Positions 26,959 to 35,760 are shown, numbered from the stretch's first letter. The stretch is 64,000 nucleotides of DNA from Pelomonas sp047654785 (GCF_047654785.1 NZ_JASGKQ010000001.1:1-64000); one strand, 5' to 3'. Program-made: numbers and translations. Notes: generated by a model not told the origin, from the letters alone.

Positions 26959-27848
26959 GCGACCTTCTTCAGCTTCGGGTCCAGCGCATCGCGCAGCCCG
27001 TCGCCCATCAGGTTGATGGCCAGCACCGTCACGAGGATGGTCAGCCCCGGCAGCGTGACGACCCAGGGCGCCCGCGTGATGTAGTCCCGCGCGGCGGACA
27101 GCATCGTGCCCCACTCCGGCGTCGGCGCCTGCACGCCCAGGCCGAGGAAGCCCAGGCCCGCCGTCTCCAGGATGGCGGAGGAGAAGCTCAGCGTCGCGTT
27201 GACGATCAGCGGCGCCATGCAGTTGGGCAGCACCGTGATGAACATCAGCCGCCACACGCCCGCGCCGGCCACGCGGCTGGCGGTGACGTAGTCGCGCCCG
27301 GTCTCGGACAGCGCGGCCGCGCGCGTCAGCCGCACATAGCCGGGCAGCGCGCCGATGGCGATGGCGATGACGGTGTTGACCAGGCCTGGCCCGAGGATGG
27401 TGATGACGCAGATGGCCAGCAGCAGCGAGGGCAGCGCCAGCACGATGTCCATCACGCGCATGATGGCCGGCGACAGCCAGCGCTGGAAGAACGCCGCCAG
27501 CAGCCCCAGCAGCACGCCCGGCACCAGCGACATCGCCACCGCCGCCAGCGCCAGCCCCAGCGACACGCGGGCGCCGTGCAGCAGCCGGCTCAGCATGTCG
27601 CGGCCCAGTTCGTCGGTGCCCAGCAGGAAGCGCGCGTTGCCGCCCTCGGCCCAGACGGGCGGGGTCAGCATGTGGTCGCGGTACTGTTCGATGGGGTCGT
27701 GCGGCGCGATCCACGGCGCCAGCAGGCCCGACGCGGCGATCAGCACGAACACCACCAGCGCGATGAACGCGCCGCGGTTGGCGGTGAAGCCCGCCCAGAA
27801 CTCGCGCAGCGGGCCGGGCGGTTGCTTCTCGATCGGCACGGCGGCCAT
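26955..27848 (-). CDS. dppC: peptide ABC transporter permease DppC
   Basis: A 297-residue inner-membrane permease with an N-terminal OppC-type segment (FWAGFTANRGAFIALVVFV) and the LGTDELGRDMLSRLLHGARV signature typical of DppC/OppC. The EAA-like cytoplasmic loop is near ETGRDYVTASRVAGAG. Six membrane helices are expected. ATG 27848 shares one base with the dppB stop (TGATG). Confidence 0.94.
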   Translation of the reverse strand: MAAVPIEKQPPGPLREFWAGFTANRGAFIALVVFVLIAASGLLAPWIAPHDPIEQYRDHMLTPPVWAEGGNARFLLGTDELGRDMLSRLLHGARVSLGLALAAVAMSLVPGVLLGLLAAFFQRWLSPAIMRVMDIVLALPSLLLAICVITILGPGLVNTVIAIAIGALPGYVRLTRAAALSETGRDYVTASRVAGAGVWRLMFITVLPNCMAPLIVNATLSFSSAILETAGLGFLGLGVQAPTPEWGTMLSAARDYITRAPWVVTLPGLTILVTVLAINLMGDGLRDALDPKLKKVA

Positions 27849-28861
27849 CAATGCCCCCCGCCCCGGATGCGCGGGTTCACCACGCCGTACAGCAGGTCCA
27901 CCGCCAGGTTCACGACGATGAAGGTCAGCGCCGAGATCAGGATGCCGGCCTGCACGACGGGATAGTCGCGCCGCGCGATGGAGTCGATCAGCCACTTGCC
28001 GATGCCCGGCCACGAGAAGATGGTCTCGGTCAGCACCGCGCCGGCCAGCAGGCTGCCGGTCTGCAGGCCGACGACGGTCAGCACCGGGATCAGCGCGTTG
28101 CGCAGCGCATGCACCACCACCACGCGCGTCGGCGACAGGCCCTTGGCCCGCGCGGTGCGCACATAGTCCTCGCGCAGCACCTCCAGCATCGACGAGCGCG
28201 TCATGCGCGCCACCACCGCCAGCGTGCTGGTGCCCAGCACCAGCGCCGGCAGCACCAGGTGCAGCAGCGCGGACCGGAACGCGCCTTCCTCGTCCGACAG
28301 CGCCGCGTCGATCAGCATGAAGCCGGTCACGCGCTCGGGGTCGTACTCGATGCCGATGCGGCCGCTCACCGGCGTCCAGCCCAGCTGCACCGAGAAGAAC
28401 ATGATGAGGATCAACCCCCACCAGAACACCGGCATCGAATAGCCCACGGTGGCCGTGCCCATGACGCCCTGGTCCAGCAGCGAGCCGCGCCGCAGGCCCG
28501 CGCTGACGCCCAGCAGCAGGCCGAATCCGACAGCGAACACCAGCGCCGCGGCGGCCAGCTCCACGGTGGCGGGGAAGCGCGCCTCGAACTCGGCGCTGAC
28601 CGGCTCGCGGCTCACCAGGCTCTGGCCCAGGTCGCCGTGCAGCAGCTTGCCGACGTAGTCCGCGTACTGCACCGGCAGCGGCTGGTCCAGCCCCATGCGC
28701 TTGACCAGCGCGGCGTGGGCCTCCGGGTCCAGCCGGCGCTCGCCCATCATCACCTCGATGGGGTCGCCGGGCACCAGCCGGATCAGGCCGAACGCGACCA
28801 GCGTGATGCCGATCAGCGTCGGCACCAGCGCGGCCAGGCGTTTGAGCAGGAAGCCCAGCAT
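27848..28861 (-). CDS. dppB: peptide ABC transporter permease DppB
   Basis: A 337-residue permease beginning MLGFLLKRLAALVPTLIGIT, the classic DppB/OppB N-terminus, with the RLVPGDPIEVMMGER motif after the first helix and the conserved cytoplasmic loop REDYVRTARAKGLSPTRVV. It pairs with DppC to form the channel. Its ATG shares one base with the stop of the amidase gene, so amidase and transporter are translationally coupled. No periplasmic binding protein is encoded in the operon. Confidence 0.95.
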   Translation of the reverse strand: MLGFLLKRLAALVPTLIGITLVAFGLIRLVPGDPIEVMMGERRLDPEAHAALVKRMGLDQPLPVQYADYVGKLLHGDLGQSLVSREPVSAEFEARFPATVELAAAALVFAVGFGLLLGVSAGLRRGSLLDQGVMGTATVGYSMPVFWWGLILIMFFSVQLGWTPVSGRIGIEYDPERVTGFMLIDAALSDEEGAFRSALLHLVLPALVLGTSTLAVVARMTRSSMLEVLREDYVRTARAKGLSPTRVVVVHALRNALIPVLTVVGLQTGSLLAGAVLTETIFSWPGIGKWLIDSIARRDYPVVQAGILISALTFIVVNLAVDLLYGVVNPRIRGGGH

Positions 28862-29745
28862 CACCAGCGCGAGGTGTAGGGCCGGGCCTCGGCAACCCCG
28901 GTGCCGGCCACGCGCATCAGGCCGGGCGTGGCGGCCACCTCGATCAGCGCGGCGGTCTCGGCGTCCACGGTGCCGGAGATGTCGCGCGGGCGGTACTTCA
29001 TCTGGAAGGTGGCGACGACGTCCCGCGTCGCCGGGTCCATCTGCCCCGAGCGCGGCACGCCGTAGCCGATGCGCGCCAGCCGCTCCTGCAGCCAGGCCAC
29101 GTCGCGCGGCGCCACCTCGTGCTCCAGCGTCTTCAGCAGCACGGCGGGGCCGTCGGGCCAGGGGATCAGCCCGGCGTCGGCCAGCTGCTTCCACGGGAAG
29201 CTGGGGCCGGGGTCCTGCTTGCGGCCCGGCGCGATGTCGGCGTGGCCGATGATGCGCTCCGGCCGCACGTGGTGGCGCTGCTGGATGTCGCGCACCAGCG
29301 CGATCACCTCGTCGATCTGCGCCTGCGGGAACGGCGCGTAGACGCGGCCGGCCGGGCCGTCCACCCAGCCCGGGTTGACGATCTCGATGCCGATGGACGA
29401 CGAGTTCAGGTTCTGGTGCCCGGCCCAGAAGCTGGCGCCGGCATGCCAGGCGCGGCGGTTCTCGTCGACCAGGGCGTAGCTGACGGGCGGCTCGTCGCGC
29501 ACCAGGTAGTGGGCCGACACCTGGCCGCCGGTGGTCAGCACCTTCAGCGACTTCTCCCAGTCCAGCACCGTGTAGTGCAGCACGATGAAGAGGCTGCGGC
29601 TGTCCTGGTTCTGCGAGGTGTGGCTGCGGTCGATGTGCGGCGCGCGCATGGCCGGGGCCGGCGTGGCGGGCGCGGGCGGCGCGACGCTGGCGCAGGCGCC
29701 GAGCAGCAGGGCCAGGGAGGCGGCGGCGAGGGTGGGGAGCTTCAT
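28861..29745 (-). CDS. amiD: N-acetylmuramoyl-L-alanine amidase, AmiD-like lipoprotein
   Basis: A 294-residue zinc amidase that splits the bond between MurNAc (or anhydro-MurNAc) and L-Ala of peptidoglycan. Lipobox LGAC with Cys18, amidase_2 domain with the first zinc His in FIVLHYTV (residue 57), the second ligand region IIGHADIAPGRKQDPG, and a C-terminal peptidoglycan-binding domain (WLQERLARIGYGVPRSGQMD). AmiD of E. coli is an outer-membrane lipoprotein with this architecture. It is the first gene of the unit with dppBCDF, pointing to release and then uptake of murein peptides. Confidence 0.92.
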   Translation of the reverse strand: MKLPTLAAASLALLLGACASVAPPAPATPAPAMRAPHIDRSHTSQNQDSRSLFIVLHYTVLDWEKSLKVLTTGGQVSAHYLVRDEPPVSYALVDENRRAWHAGASFWAGHQNLNSSSIGIEIVNPGWVDGPAGRVYAPFPQAQIDEVIALVRDIQQRHHVRPERIIGHADIAPGRKQDPGPSFPWKQLADAGLIPWPDGPAVLLKTLEHEVAPRDVAWLQERLARIGYGVPRSGQMDPATRDVVATFQMKYRPRDISGTVDAETAALIEVAATPGLMRVAGTGVAEARPYTSRW

Positions 29746-29882
29746 GCGGCGGGCGGGCTGTGCTGGCCCGGATTGTTGCAGCGGGCCTGCCCGGCGCGTT
29801 TGCGGGTGAGCCCGCAGCGGCCATGCACGACGCCGCAGCGGGTATGCCGGCAGGTGATGGCCCGCACGGCGGTCGGCGAGGC

Positions 29883-30458
29883 TCAGCGGCGCCGGGCGGG
29901 CGGCTTCTTCGCCGCCGCCGGCCGGGCCGCGCGGGCGGGCTTCTCGGCCTCGGCCGCGGCCTGCAGCGGCGCCAGCGCGGCCAGGCCGTCGAGCTGGGCC
30001 AGCAGGCGCTGCAGGTAGGCGGGCGACAGGCCCTCGAGCCGCTGCAGCGCGCGCGTCACCAGCACCTGGCTGTGCAGCGGCCCGAGGTGCTCGGGGATGG
30101 GCGCGGCCACCTCGGCCATGCGGCGCGTCAGGCGCAGCGCGCTCCAGGTGCGCTGGTGCGCCCGCACGGTGCGCAGCTCGGGGCCGGCGCCGGCCTGCAG
30201 CGCCGCGAGCAGCGCGGCCAGCCCGGCCCGCGCCGCCTGCGGACCGGGGCGCGCGGCCGGCGGCGCGGGCAGTGGCGCGGGCGATGGCGCGGCCTGCGCG
30301 CGCCGCAGCAGCGCCTGCACCAGCCGCTCCCGCAGCGCGCCCGGCGGCAGGGCGGCGGCGCGCCGCGCCAGCGCCTCCAGCACGCGGCGGCGCACCGGGT
30401 CGGCGTCCTGCGCCCGGGCCCAGGCCAGCGGATCGTCCCGTGCGTCCATCAGATCCAT
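29883..30458 (-). CDS. DUF2894 protein of the stator-like cassette
   Basis: A 191-residue, Ala/Arg/Leu-rich, mostly helical protein with no signal peptide or membrane helix. The central part (RTWSALRLTRRMAEVAAPIP, HLGPLHSQVLVTRALQRL) matches what I remember of DUF2894, found in Burkholderiales beside the OmpA/MotB and DUF802 genes. The C-terminus is very basic. Its start overlaps the OmpA stop (TGATG), making it the last gene of the DUF3348-DUF802-OmpA-DUF2894 operon. Function unknown; likely a cytoplasmic partner. Confidence 0.8.
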   Translation of the reverse strand: MDLMDARDDPLAWARAQDADPVRRRVLEALARRAAALPPGALRERLVQALLRRAQAAPSPAPLPAPPAARPGPQAARAGLAALLAALQAGAGPELRTVRAHQRTWSALRLTRRMAEVAAPIPEHLGPLHSQVLVTRALQRLEGLSPAYLQRLLAQLDGLAALAPLQAAAEAEKPARAARPAAAKKPPARRR

Positions 30459-31111
30459 CAGGGGGCGGACGCGGCCACGCGCCGGGGCCGCGGCGTGGGC
30501 GCGATTTCGACGCGCCGGTTCAGCGCGCGGCCGGCCGCGTCGCCGTTGGAGGCCACCGGCCGCTGCGGCCCGAACGCGGCGGCGAACACCGCATCCGGCG
30601 GCAGCCCCTCGGCCATCAGCGCCCGCGCGACGTTCAGCGCGCGCTGGGCCGACAGCTCCCAGTTGTCCGCGAACTTCGGCGCCCCCCGGCCCGCCACCAG
30701 GCCGCGGTCGTCGGTGAAGCCGCTGACCATCAGCACCTCGTCGCGCTGCGCGAGGTAGGTGCGCAGCGGCGTGGCCAGGCTCTTCAGCAGCGCGCGGCCG
30801 TCGGCGTGCAGCTGGTCGGAGCCGGTGGCGAACAGCACCGCGCCGCTGATGCCGATGCGCCCCTCGACCAGCGTGATGCGGCCGTCGGCGAGCGGGCCGG
30901 CCAGCGCGCGCTCCAGCGCCTCGCGGCGGGCCTGCTCGGCCTGGCGCTGCTGCACCTCGGCTTCGAGCCGGCCGGCCAGGTCCAGCTGGCCCACCAGCGC
31001 CGCGGCCAGTACCAGCACGAAGGCGCCCAGCACCCCGGCCATCAGGTCGCCGAACGCGGCCCAGGCCGGCGCGCCCAGGTCGTCCTGCTCGATCTCCAGC
31101 GGCTCATCCAT
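30458..31111 (-). CDS. MotB/ZorB-like OmpA-domain protein
   Basis: A 217-residue inner-membrane protein with one N-terminal helix (residues about 17-41) preceded by a short cytoplasmic tail, then a short coiled coil and a C-terminal OmpA/MotB peptidoglycan-binding domain (MVSGFTDDRG, ELSAQRALNVARALMAEG, GRALNRRVEI). The helix starts with FGDLMAGVLGAF: Asp22 sits where MotB and ZorB have their proton-carrying Asp. With the DUF802 partner it forms a MotA/MotB-like pair. The DUF802 stop overlaps its start by 8 bp. Confidence 0.88.
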   Translation of the reverse strand: MDEPLEIEQDDLGAPAWAAFGDLMAGVLGAFVLVLAAALVGQLDLAGRLEAEVQQRQAEQARREALERALAGPLADGRITLVEGRIGISGAVLFATGSDQLHADGRALLKSLATPLRTYLAQRDEVLMVSGFTDDRGLVAGRGAPKFADNWELSAQRALNVARALMAEGLPPDAVFAAAFGPQRPVASNGDAAGRALNRRVEIAPTPRPRRVAASAP

Positions 31112-33335
31112 GCGCGGCGGCCCCCTGCAGCGCGTCCAGCACCTGCTTCTGCGAGCCCAGGCACAGGTCGATGACCTCGCGCGCCTGCGCCACGTAGTAG
31201 CCCAGCTGCTCGTCGCTGCGCGCCATCGCGCCGCCCAGCCGCTCCTCCAGCGCCGCCAGGTGCTGCACCAGCTGCGCGTTCGCGCCCTGGAACTGCTCGA
31301 CGGCCGCGCCGAAGCCCTCGCCCAGGCTGCCCATCTCGGCGGCGCTGGCGGCGAGGGTGGTGGCGGCGTCGGCGAGCGTCCGGCCGGTGGCGTCGGCCTG
31401 GTACGCGAAGCGCTCGCCCAGCGTCTCGAGCTGCGCGGCGGAGCGGTCCAGCAGCGCGGTCACCTGCGCGGCGGTGCCGGCCGTCAGCGCCTGCACCTGG
31501 GACGACGCGCCGGCCGTCAGCGCGTCGATGGCCCGGCGCTGCTCGCCCGCGGCCTGCTGCAGCGCGGCCAGCAGCGCGGCGACGGTCTGCATCAGCTCGG
31601 CGCGCTCGGCCAGCGCGGCGCGGTCCTGGGCCTGGCTCTGGGCCAACTGCTCGCGCAGCGCGGCGACCACCTCGACCGCCGCGCGCGGCGCCTCGCCGGC
31701 CGCCTTCAGCAGTGCGCCGGCCTCGCCCAGCGCCGCCTGCGCCTGCGCCTGGCCCTGGGCGACGAGCTCGCGCGTGTGCGCCAGCAGGCCGTCGGCCAGC
31801 TGCTGCTGCCGCGCGGCCTGCGCCTCGCCGGCCGCCTGCAGCGCGTCGCGCCAGGCGGCCAGGCGGCCGGCGTCGTCCGCCGCGTGGGCGGCCTGCAGCT
31901 GGCCGTGCGCGCCGGCCAGCGCGGCGACGGCGGCCTCGGTCTGCGCGGCGAAGCCGGCGGCCAGCCCGGCCACCGCGTCCTGCGCGCGCTGGCCGCTGGC
32001 GGCGAGCAGCTGCTGCGCCGTGTCGCGCTGCCGGGCCAGCGCCTCGGCGTCGGCGCGGGCCTCGGCGCGGCGCCGGGCGTCCTGCTCGGCCCGCGCGGCA
32101 TCGGCCTCGGCCTGCGCGGCCTGCTGGCGCGCGGCGGCGGCGGCCAGCGCGTCCAGCAGCGCCTGCGCCTGGTCGGCCCAGCGCTCGCCCAGGCGCTGCA
32201 CGGCCTGCTGGCTGGCCGCGTCGGCGTCGGCCAGCAGCCGCAGCGCCGCCTCGCGCTGCTGCGCCAGGCCGGCGGCCTGGGCCTCGGCGGCGGCGCCGTG
32301 CTGTTGCGCGATCTGCGCGGCGCCGGCCTCGAAGCGGCGGCCCAGCGCGTCGAGCTGCGCGCCCACCTGCGCGCCCACGCGCTCGTGCAGCGCGGCGGCC
32401 TCGCGGGCGATGCCGGCCATCGCGGCCTCGGCGGCGGGCTGCAGCGCGGCGCCGGCCAGGCGGGCGCTCTCGGCCAGGCTGGTGCGCAGCGTGCCGTCCA
32501 CGCTGGCGGCCAGCGCCTGGTAGGCGGCCTGCGTGTCGGTGTGGAAGCGCGATTGCGCCGCCTGGTGGGCGTCGGCGAAGCGGGTGTGCTGCGCGGCGAG
32601 CTCGTCGGCCATCTGCCGGCCGAACTGCTGCAGCTGCTGCACCAGCGCCTGCTGGTGCTGCTGCGCGGCCGCCAGCGCGGCGGCGTCGGCGGCCTGCTGC
32701 GCCTGCGCGCGGCGGTGCGCGGCGGTCAGCGGGCGCAGACGGCCCAGCAGCGCCGCGTCGAGCCGGCCGCCGAGGGCGGCGCGCTCGCGGCGGGCCAGCG
32801 CCACCATCAGCCCCAGCATCGCCGAGCCCGCCACGCCGGCCACGCTGGCGCTGAAGGCCAGGCCCAGGCCGTGCACGGGGGCGCCCAGCGCGCTGCGCAG
32901 CGCCGCGAGGTCGGCGGTCTGGCCCAGCGCGCTGGCGGTGCCGCCCAGCGTGATGACCAGGCCGATGAAGGTGCCCAGCATGCCCAGCAGCACCAGCAGG
33001 CCGGCCAGCGCGGGCGCCAGGCCCGGACCGGGCAGCGCCGGGCGCAGGCCTTCCAGGCGCTGCTGCACGGCGGCGCGCAGCGCCTCGGGCAGCGTGGCGA
33101 CCCAGGCGTCGCCGCCGTCGGCGGTGGGCTCGGCGGCCAGGGCCGCGGCCAGGCCGCGGCTGTCGCGGCGGAAGGCGCGCAGCTCCAGCGCGCCGAGCGC
33201 GAAGAAGGCGGCGATCAGCAGCGTCATCGCCAGCGCGACCGGGTGGTGGCGCGACGCGGCCAGCGCGGCCCCGGCGATGCCCGCGAGGCCGGCCGCGAGG
33301 GCGAGGGGGTAGAGGGCGTTCAGGAATCGGTTCAT
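31104..33335 (-). CDS. DUF802 protein: MotA/ExbB-like channel with long coiled tail
   Basis: A 743-residue protein with four predicted membrane helices (about 8-27, 32-50, 108-130, 156-180). The third and fourth (LLGMLGTFIGLVITLGG, LGLAFSASVAGVAGSAMLGL) have the small-residue pattern of MotA/TolQ/ExbB stator proteins. The remaining 560 residues are an Ala/Gln/Glu-rich helical tail with heptad character and no other domain. A MotA-like core with a very long tail next to a MotB-like protein recalls ZorA, although DUF802 is annotated only by its co-occurrence. ATG 33335 overlaps the DUF3348 stop by ATGA. Confidence 0.85.
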   Translation of the reverse strand: MNRFLNALYPLALAAGLAGIAGAALAASRHHPVALAMTLLIAAFFALGALELRAFRRDSRGLAAALAAEPTADGGDAWVATLPEALRAAVQQRLEGLRPALPGPGLAPALAGLLVLLGMLGTFIGLVITLGGTASALGQTADLAALRSALGAPVHGLGLAFSASVAGVAGSAMLGLMVALARRERAALGGRLDAALLGRLRPLTAAHRRAQAQQAADAAALAAAQQHQQALVQQLQQFGRQMADELAAQHTRFADAHQAAQSRFHTDTQAAYQALAASVDGTLRTSLAESARLAGAALQPAAEAAMAGIAREAAALHERVGAQVGAQLDALGRRFEAGAAQIAQQHGAAAEAQAAGLAQQREAALRLLADADAASQQAVQRLGERWADQAQALLDALAAAAARQQAAQAEADAARAEQDARRRAEARADAEALARQRDTAQQLLAASGQRAQDAVAGLAAGFAAQTEAAVAALAGAHGQLQAAHAADDAGRLAAWRDALQAAGEAQAARQQQLADGLLAHTRELVAQGQAQAQAALGEAGALLKAAGEAPRAAVEVVAALREQLAQSQAQDRAALAERAELMQTVAALLAALQQAAGEQRRAIDALTAGASSQVQALTAGTAAQVTALLDRSAAQLETLGERFAYQADATGRTLADAATTLAASAAEMGSLGEGFGAAVEQFQGANAQLVQHLAALEERLGGAMARSDEQLGYYVAQAREVIDLCLGSQKQVLDALQGAAAHG

Positions 33336-34042
33336 CGGGCAGCGTCGTCGTGCAGGGCGTCGATCAGGCCCAGCACCGGTTGGAGTCGAAGGTCCAGCTC
33401 GGCCCGCAGCGCGCGCTGCAGGTCGGCCCAGAAGCGCTCGCGCCAGCGGCGCGGGTCGGCCGCGGCGTGCCGCTCGGCGCGGCGGGTCAGCAGCGCGGGC
33501 AGGGCGGCCAGCCGCTGCCGGCCGGGGTCGGCGAGCGCGCGGTCGAACACCGCGTCCAGCGCCGCCAGCTGCGCCAGCGCGGGCGAGGCCTCGGCCACGC
33601 GGCCGCGCAGCCGCTCGCGCAGCGTGGCCACGCGCGCGGCGATGGCGCGCTGCTGCTGCGCATGGTGCAGCCGGTAGGGCGCGAGCAGGTCGGCCAGCGG
33701 CGCGGGCCGCTCGGGCAGCGGCTCGGCGGCGTCGCGCGCCAGCTCGGCGTCGTCGAAGGCGGCGTGCAGGTCGGCCAGCACGCGCGCCAGCGCGGCCTGC
33801 GCCCAGTCCTGCGCGGCGCGGCGGTCGCCGCCGGCGGGGGCGTCCGGCAGCGGCGCGGCCAGCACCTGCGACAGCCCGATGGCGTCCGCCCAGCCCAGCC
33901 AGCCGCCCAGCCGCTCCGTCACGGCCGGCGCGGCGGCCGGCGGCGGCACGCCCCACTGCAGCAGCAGGCGCGCCAGGGGCTCCGGCGCCGGGTGCGAAGG
34001 CCCGGGCGCCCGGCCGGCCGGCGGTGCGTCTGCTGTGGTCAT
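33332..34042 (-). CDS. DUF3348 protein, first gene of the stator-like cassette
   Basis: A 236-residue soluble protein, largely helical, resembling the DUF3348 family that precedes DUF802 in Burkholderiales. Recognisable parts are LARLLLQWGVPPPAAAPAVTERL and the C-terminal FWADLQRALRAELDLRLQPV. No signal peptide or catalytic motif is evident. ATG 34042 is chosen; the longer frame upstream crosses the intergenic hairpin. It opens the four-gene operon, with every gene overlapping the next. Function unknown. Confidence 0.8.
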   Translation of the reverse strand: MTTADAPPAGRAPGPSHPAPEPLARLLLQWGVPPPAAAPAVTERLGGWLGWADAIGLSQVLAAPLPDAPAGGDRRAAQDWAQAALARVLADLHAAFDDAELARDAAEPLPERPAPLADLLAPYRLHHAQQQRAIAARVATLRERLRGRVAEASPALAQLAALDAVFDRALADPGRQRLAALPALLTRRAERHAAADPRRWRERFWADLQRALRAELDLRLQPVLGLIDALHDDAAR

Positions 34043-34087
34043 GGAAGGGGGTGGCGCCTGGGCGAGCAAAAAGGGCGAGATTTTAGT

Positions 34088-34111
34088 AAAGCCCCTTGCC
34101 GGCGGGGCTTT
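34088..34111. promoter_or_regulatory. hairpin in the divergent region before dmeF
   Basis: AAAGCCCC and GGGGCTTT form an 8-bp stem with an eight-base loop, followed by one more T. It lies 56 bp before dmeF and 46 bp from the divergent DUF3348 gene, so it could be a leader hairpin or an operator. No known metal-regulator box was recognised. Confidence 0.45.
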
Positions 34112-34166
34112 TGCCGGCCGCCGCCCACAATGCCGGCCACGCCCGCAACCCCGGAAGCCCCCCGCG

Positions 34167-35111
34167 ATGCACACCCACGACCTCGCCGCCTGGCAGCACG
34201 AGCATGTGTTCGACACCGGCAACGGCGCCGCCGAGCGCGGCACGCGGCGGGTGATGTGGATCACCGTGGCCATGATGGGGCTGGAGATCGCCGCCGGCTG
34301 GTTCTACAACTCGATGGCGCTGCTGGCCGACGGGCTGCACATGAGCAGCCACGCCGTGGCCATCGGCCTGAGCGCCTTCGCCTATGCCGCCGCGCGCCGC
34401 CATGCGCGCGACCCGCGCTATGCCTTCGGCACCTGGAAGATCGAAGTGCTGGGCGGCTTTGCCAGCGCGATCTTCCTGCTTGGCGTGGTGGCGCTGATGG
34501 TGTACGGCTCCGTCGAGCGGCTGCTCCACCCCGAGCCCATCCACTACCGGGAGGCGATGGCCATCGCGGTGCTGGGGCTGGTGGTGAACCTCGTCTGCGC
34601 GCGGATGCTGGGCCAGGCCCACGACCATGGGCATGGCCATCACCACGATCATCACCACGGCCACGCCGGCCACCATGACGACCTCAACCTCAAGTCCGCC
34701 TACCTGCACGTGGTGGCCGATGCCGCCACGTCCGTGGCCGCCATCGCCGCGCTGCTGGGCGGCTGGTGGCTGGGCTGGACGTGGCTGGACCCGGTCATGG
34801 GCATCGTCGGCGCGGTCGTCGTGGCCCTCTGGGCCAAGGGCCTGCTCGCCGAAACGGCCAAAGTGCTGCTGGACCGCGAGATGGACCACCCCGTCGTCGA
34901 CGAGATCCGCGAGGTGATCGCCGGGCAGGGCGCCGCCAGCGAGACCGTCATCGCCGACCTGCACGTCTGGCGCGTGGGCCGTGCCAGCTATGCCTGCGCG
35001 CTCAGCCTCGTCACGCACGATGCGCAGCTCACGCCGGCGCAGGTGCGCGGCTGGTTGGCCGTCCACGAGGAAATCGCGCACGCCACCATCGAGATCCACC
35101 GCTGTTCCTAG
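34167..35111 (+). CDS. dmeF: CDF-family Co2+/Ni2+ (Fe2+) efflux transporter DmeF
   Basis: A 314-residue cation diffusion facilitator exporting divalent metal by proton antiport. Six membrane helices are expected, with paired metal-site motifs ADGLHMSSH and HVVADAATS; a His-rich loop between helices IV and V (about residues 151-172, HDHGHGHHHDHHHGHAG) fits the DmeF subgroup. The cytoplasmic C-terminal domain is present (ETVIADLHVWRVG). ATG 34167 (MHTHDLAAWQHEHVF) also begins with His residues typical of DmeF. No DmeR repressor gene is adjacent. Confidence 0.9.
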   Translation: MHTHDLAAWQHEHVFDTGNGAAERGTRRVMWITVAMMGLEIAAGWFYNSMALLADGLHMSSHAVAIGLSAFAYAAARRHARDPRYAFGTWKIEVLGGFASAIFLLGVVALMVYGSVERLLHPEPIHYREAMAIAVLGLVVNLVCARMLGQAHDHGHGHHHDHHHGHAGHHDDLNLKSAYLHVVADAATSVAAIAALLGGWWLGWTWLDPVMGIVGAVVVALWAKGLLAETAKVLLDREMDHPVVDEIREVIAGQGAASETVIADLHVWRVGRASYACALSLVTHDAQLTPAQVRGWLAVHEEIAHATIEIHRCS

Positions 35112-35180
35112 AAAGGCATCGGCCGCCAGGGCGAACCGTGGCGGCCGAGAGGGGCCGCCGCGGCGGCGGCAGCCGGGAAT

Positions 35181-35453
35181 TCAGCGGCGCGGGCCGCCCT
35201 GGCCGCCGGGCGTGGCCCCGGGGCCGGTGCGGCGCTCCAGGTGGCGGAAGGTGATGCGGCCCTTGCTCAGGTCGTAGGGCGACATCTCCAGCGACACGTT
35301 GTCGCCCGCCAGGATGCGGATGTGGTGCTTGCGCATCTTGCCGCCCGTGTAGGCGATGACCTCGTGGCCGTTGGTCAGCGTCACGCGGAAGCGCGAGTCC
35401 GGCAGCACCTCGTGCACGACGCCGTGCATCTCGATCAGTTCTTCCTTGGCCAT
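35181..35453 (-). CDS. infA: translation initiation factor IF-1
   Basis: A 90-residue S1-like OB-fold protein, MAKEELIEMHGVVHEVLPDS, with the RFRVTLTNGHEVIAYTGGKM and HHIRILAGDNVSLEMSPYDL stretches that define IF-1. It helps place initiator tRNA in the ribosomal P site. The C-terminus has a 15-residue basic and Gly-rich extension beyond the E. coli length of 72. It is not in a ribosomal-protein operon, so it is probably the extra IF-1 copy common in Burkholderiales. ATG 35453 has GGAGTT upstream. Confidence 0.95.
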   Translation of the reverse strand: MAKEELIEMHGVVHEVLPDSRFRVTLTNGHEVIAYTGGKMRKHHIRILAGDNVSLEMSPYDLSKGRITFRHLERRTGPGATPGGQGGPRR

Positions 35454-35760
35454 GTGGAACTCCTTTGAATTGGCGATGTGGGGCCGCCACCCACGGCCGG
35501 CGCCTGGCGCGCGGCCCGCCCGCATCCGGGGCGAAAAAACAGCGAACACCGCCCGGCCCCATGCCGTGCGGCGACAGAAACACCCAAGAACACTCAGCGG
35601 GGGTTGATGCTGAAGCGAGCCGCTCGCGGGAGGGGGCCAGGAGGTGGCCGGCGGGGCTGCAGATAAGACCTGGCGAACACGGTCTTGCGCGAATCCATGC
35701 CGCACAGGCTAGCACGCCTGTCAAGCCCCCCGGCCGGCGGGCGGGGCCGGCGGCGGGTTT
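35454..35760. other. intergenic region upstream of infA
   Basis: No gene, RNA or clear repeat is visible in these 307 bases. It holds the infA promoter and untranslated leader and the 3' flank of the guanidinium exporter. A short GC hairpin-rich stretch near 35,727-35,757 may terminate the exporter gene. Confidence 0.5.

Noticed and set aside
29883..34042. A complete Zorya phage-defence system
   Set aside because: Only the ZorA/ZorB-like layout is present; no ZorC, ZorD or ZorE-type helicase or nuclease gene is nearby, and the neighbours are housekeeping genes.
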